This document shows, piece after piece, positions 61,557 through 64,000 of a stretch of DNA of 64,000 nt (position 1 is its first letter; each line of letters begins with the position of its first letter). The translations under genes and the position numbers were made by a program. The stretch is from Rugamonas fusca. GTDB lineage: Bacteria > Pseudomonadota > Gammaproteobacteria > Burkholderiales > Burkholderiaceae_D. Where the stretch lies: NCBI RefSeq assembly GCF_014042365.1, contig NZ_JACEZS010000010.1:151175-215174 (forward strand), in the 5' to 3' direction. The notes below the pieces were generated by a model that was given only the letters and a program-made list of their open reading frames with translations, searched no databases and was not told where the DNA came from.

Positions 61557-63836
61557 ATGACATCACGTATCCGTATCAAGCCGCTGGTGCTGTTGCTTTC
61601 CCTGCTGGGTGCCGGCCACGCCGTGGCCGATGAAGCCCAGCCGATGACGGTGATCGCCATCAACGGCGGCCGTCCCAGCTCGCTGCCGACCCAGATCCCC
61701 ACCACCATCGAAGGCATCACCGGCCCGCAGATCGAGGAGCGCATCAATGCCCTCGACAGCGAGGACGCTCTCAAATACCTGCCCAGCCTGAACGTGCGCA
61801 AGCGCTACGTGGGCGACTACGACCACGCCGTGCTGGCCAGCCGCGCCTCGGGCACCGGCAACAGCGCCCGTTCGATGGTGTACGCGGACGGCATCCTGCT
61901 GTCCAACCTGCTCGGCAACGGCGCCACCTACACGCCGCGCTGGGGCCTCGTTACGCCCGAGGAGATCGAGCGCGTGGACGTGCTGTATGGCCCGTTCTCG
62001 GCCGCCTACGCGGGCAACTCGGTGGGCGCCGTGGTTGATTTCCTGACCCGCATGCCCACCCGTTTTGAAGCCCACTTCAAGCTGTCCGGCTTCGGCCAGG
62101 CGTTCCAGCAGTACGGCACGGACGCCCATTACTTCGGCAAGCAGGGCAGCGCTGCCATCGGCGACCGCCAAGGCGCTTGGTCGTGGTGGCTGGACCTGTC
62201 GCGCCTGGACAGCAACGGCCAGCCCATCGCCTACGCCAACAAGCTGACCAGCAAGGGCGTGCCCGGCAGCGCCGGCCTGCCCGTGACGGGCGCGCTGGCC
62301 GATCGCAACCCCGTCAACCAGGACTGGCTGATCCTGGGCGCCACCAACCAGATCCACACCATCCAGGACCACGCCAAGGTCAAGCTGGCGTATGACGTGT
62401 CGCCTGTGCTGCGGGCCAGCTACACGCTGGGCTGGTGGAAGAACGACGCCGAACGCCATTCCGATTCCTACCTGCGTGACGCGGCCGGCAACGCCGTCTA
62501 CACGGGCGACGACAAGAACCGCATTAACGTCGGCGGCAAGACCTACACCTTGCTCGCTTCCGACTTCGCGCCCAGCGTGGGCGATCTTGAACACCTGATG
62601 CACGGTCTGTCGCTGAAAAGCCATGGCAAGGGCGTGTTCGACTGGGAAGTGGCGGCCAGCCTGTATGACTACCACCGCGACCTGGTGCGCACCCCGACCG
62701 TGCTGGTGGCGAACGCGCAGACCAACGGCCAGGGCAACATCACGGACATGGGCGGCAGCGGCTGGAACACGCTGGCGCTGAAAGGTACGTGGCGCCCGGA
62801 CGGCATGGCCGGCGCCCACATCGTCGATTTCGGCGTGCAGCGCGATAGCGCCAGGCTGCGCACCCACGTGTTCAGCAGCGGCGACTGGCTGCATGCGGCC
62901 GATGGCGCGCCGGTGTCCGACTTCAACGGCGACACCCGGCTAGAAAGCCTGTTCGCGCAGGATACCTGGCGTATGGCGCCGGCCTGGAAGGCCACGCTGG
63001 GCGCGCGCTTCGAGCACTGGCAAGCGTTCGATGGCCAGATCGGCGCCAGGGGCAAACTGCTGCCGTTCACCGACCGCAGCGAATCGGCGTGGTCGCCCAA
63101 GGCCGCGCTGGCGTGGAGCGCCAGCGACGAATGGACGATGAAAGCATCGGCCGGGCGCGCCGTGCGCAACCCGACGGCGGCCGAACTGTTCCAGGGCGCC
63201 ATCGTGGACGGCAAGATCCTGTACACGGATCCCAACCTGAAGGCGGAAAAGTCGTGGACCAGCGAATTGACGGCCGAGCGCCTGAACGCCGACTCCAGCC
63301 TGCGCGCCACGCTGTTCCATGAAGTGACGCGCGACGCCCTGTATTCGCAGCCGCTGACGCCGACCGTCAACACCATCCAGAATGTGGGCAAGATCCGCAC
63401 CACGGGCGTGGAGTTCTCGCACCAGGCCGACAATGTGCTGCTGTCCGGCTTGAGTATCACGGACAGCCTGACCTACGCCGATTCGCGCATCGTTGCTAAT
63501 GATGCCTTCCCGGCCAGCGTGGGCAAGCTGCAACCGCGTGTGCCGCGCTGGCGTGCCAACTTCCTGGCCGCCTATCAGGCCAACGCGCGGTGGAGCGGCA
63601 CCTATGGCGTGCGCTACAGCGGCAAGCAGTACGGCACGCTCGACAACAGCGACCCGAACGGCAACACGTACACGGGTGTGTCGAAATACCTGGTGATGGA
63701 TGTGCGTGTGCGCTGCCGGCTGGACCAGCATTGGACGGCGTCGGCCGGTATCGATAACCTCAACAACGCGAAGTATTGGGCCTTCCATCCCTACACCCAG
63801 CGTACGCTGGTGGCGGAACTGAAGTACGACCTGTAA
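61557..63836 (+). CDS. TonB-dependent receptor, probable copper uptake
   Basis: 759 residues. Signal peptide (cleavage near AVADEA, about residue 25), plug with TVIAINGG, EDALKYLPSLNVRKR, and VDVLYGPFSAAYAGNSVGAVVDF, then a 22-strand-type barrel ending in VAELKYDL with terminal Leu. The plug resembles OprC-like copper receptors: NSARSMVYADGILLSNLLG. The PCuAC neighbour makes copper the likely substrate. It is followed by a strong terminator and then a group II intron end. Confidence 0.91.
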   Translation: MTSRIRIKPLVLLLSLLGAGHAVADEAQPMTVIAINGGRPSSLPTQIPTTIEGITGPQIEERINALDSEDALKYLPSLNVRKRYVGDYDHAVLASRASGTGNSARSMVYADGILLSNLLGNGATYTPRWGLVTPEEIERVDVLYGPFSAAYAGNSVGAVVDFLTRMPTRFEAHFKLSGFGQAFQQYGTDAHYFGKQGSAAIGDRQGAWSWWLDLSRLDSNGQPIAYANKLTSKGVPGSAGLPVTGALADRNPVNQDWLILGATNQIHTIQDHAKVKLAYDVSPVLRASYTLGWWKNDAERHSDSYLRDAAGNAVYTGDDKNRINVGGKTYTLLASDFAPSVGDLEHLMHGLSLKSHGKGVFDWEVAASLYDYHRDLVRTPTVLVANAQTNGQGNITDMGGSGWNTLALKGTWRPDGMAGAHIVDFGVQRDSARLRTHVFSSGDWLHAADGAPVSDFNGDTRLESLFAQDTWRMAPAWKATLGARFEHWQAFDGQIGARGKLLPFTDRSESAWSPKAALAWSASDEWTMKASAGRAVRNPTAAELFQGAIVDGKILYTDPNLKAEKSWTSELTAERLNADSSLRATLFHEVTRDALYSQPLTPTVNTIQNVGKIRTTGVEFSHQADNVLLSGLSITDSLTYADSRIVANDAFPASVGKLQPRVPRWRANFLAAYQANARWSGTYGVRYSGKQYGTLDNSDPNGNTYTGVSKYLVMDVRVRCRLDQHWTASAGIDNLNNAKYWAFHPYTQRTLVAELKYDL

Positions 63837-63845
63837 AGCAAAAAA

Positions 63846-63872
63846 ATGCCCGGAGCGATCCGGGCATTTTTC
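63846..63872 (+). terminator. Terminator after the TonB receptor gene
   Basis: ATGCCCGGA-GCGA-TCCGGGCAT, a 9-bp stem with a 4-base loop followed by TTTTT. It lies 9 bases past the stop codon. The group II intron begins 4 bases after it. Confidence 0.9.
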
Positions 63873-63876
63873 ATTG

Positions 63877-64000
63877 GTGCGCCCAGCATGGGCGCACTCC
63901 TGTGGGTGCAAGTCCCGCCGCGAGCTGACCACAGTGAGCGAAGTGAAGCGCAACTGCGGAAGGGTAACTGACTGTGGGAAGGAAGCGTGGAGCATAAATC
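63877..64000 (+). mobile_element. 5' end of a group II intron (runs off the window)
   Basis: The sequence starts GTGCG, the 5' consensus of group II introns, and continues with GTGGGTGCAAGTCCC and GTGAGCGAAGTGAAGCGCAACTGCGGAAGGG, typical of domain I in Burkholderia-type bacterial introns. Only about 124 bases lie inside the window; the reverse transcriptase gene and domains V-VI would lie beyond the right edge. It directly follows a rho-independent terminator, the insertion habit of class C introns, although the class cannot be fixed from this piece. Confidence 0.75.

Overview
This is high-GC chromosomal DNA from what looks like a betaproteobacterium of the Oxalobacteraceae (Massilia/Duganella/Janthinobacterium type). 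That placement is an inference from gene content: a PhaB-type reductase, two phasin-like proteins, an extracellular PHB-depolymerase-like esterase, GbsR-linked cydAB, many c-di-GMP and PAS signalling proteins, and abundant Tat and TonB systems. No rRNA, tRNA, CRISPR array or prophage was seen. Nearly all of the window is coding, and most genes look like native chromosomal genes. The accessory elements are two toxin-antitoxin pairs, three palindromic intergenic repeats and the 5' end of a group II intron at the right edge.

Layout. 1-4.4 kb: a winged-helix-like protein, an MtfA-like peptidase, a PAS histidine kinase and a secreted PHB-depolymerase-like esterase. 4.4-11.9 kb: a tight six-gene minus-strand signalling operon, mostly with overlapping stop/start codons. 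Its first gene encodes a PAS-LOV-GGDEF-EAL-REC-PAS protein, followed by a small stand-alone module, an HDOD protein, a PAS kinase, a REC protein with a degenerate HD-GYP domain, and a single REC protein. 12-20.6 kb: housekeeping and metabolic genes (phaB, a DksA-like zinc finger, a lipoprotein pair, hyi, rhlE, suhB, trmJ). 20.7-24 kb: a Tat-targeted small protein, a GMC oxidoreductase and a membrane-anchored lipase. 24-29.3 kb: a hybrid signalling pair (PAS kinase plus a 1208-aa REC-REC-GAF-PAS-GGDEF-EAL-REC protein). 29.3-32.5 kb: a TumE/TumA-like toxin-antitoxin pair, a chemoreceptor with a C-terminal EWEEF tail, and a transglutaminase-like protein.

32.6-39.1 kb: a TetR regulator, then an operator/promoter, then a compact operon for a c5-type cytochrome, a Tat-exported flavin oxidase, a Tat-exported PLP-fold protein and a TonB receptor. 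This looks like an uncharacterised envelope oxidation and uptake system. 39.2-46.4 kb: hicAB, a two-domain fatty acyl-CoA reductase, a histone-like phasin, a patatin phospholipase, a second TetR regulator, a TPR protein and a LOG protein, suggesting a storage-lipid theme. 46.4-51.6 kb: a YgjP-like metallopeptidase, the Cho nuclease, and the cytochrome bd operon gbsR-cydP-cydA-cydB-cydX. 51.6-54.7 kb: modABCE with a near-consensus Mo-box lying over the modA -10 element. 54.7-60.4 kb: an AraC regulator, a degenerate IMPase, a KGG-repeat stress protein, a phasin, a CurA-like reductase, purU and a YaeQ protein. 60.4-63.8 kb: a probable copper-uptake operon (DUF2946, PCuAC, TonB receptor) ending in a terminator. 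A group II intron 5' end begins just after that terminator.

The strongest candidates for unusual biology are the LOV/c-di-GMP operon with its degenerate output domains, the Tat/cytochrome/TonB operon, the triple 13-bp repeat that triplicates the modB start region, and the intron inserted behind a terminator. Functions come from recognised motifs and family knowledge. No database search was run.
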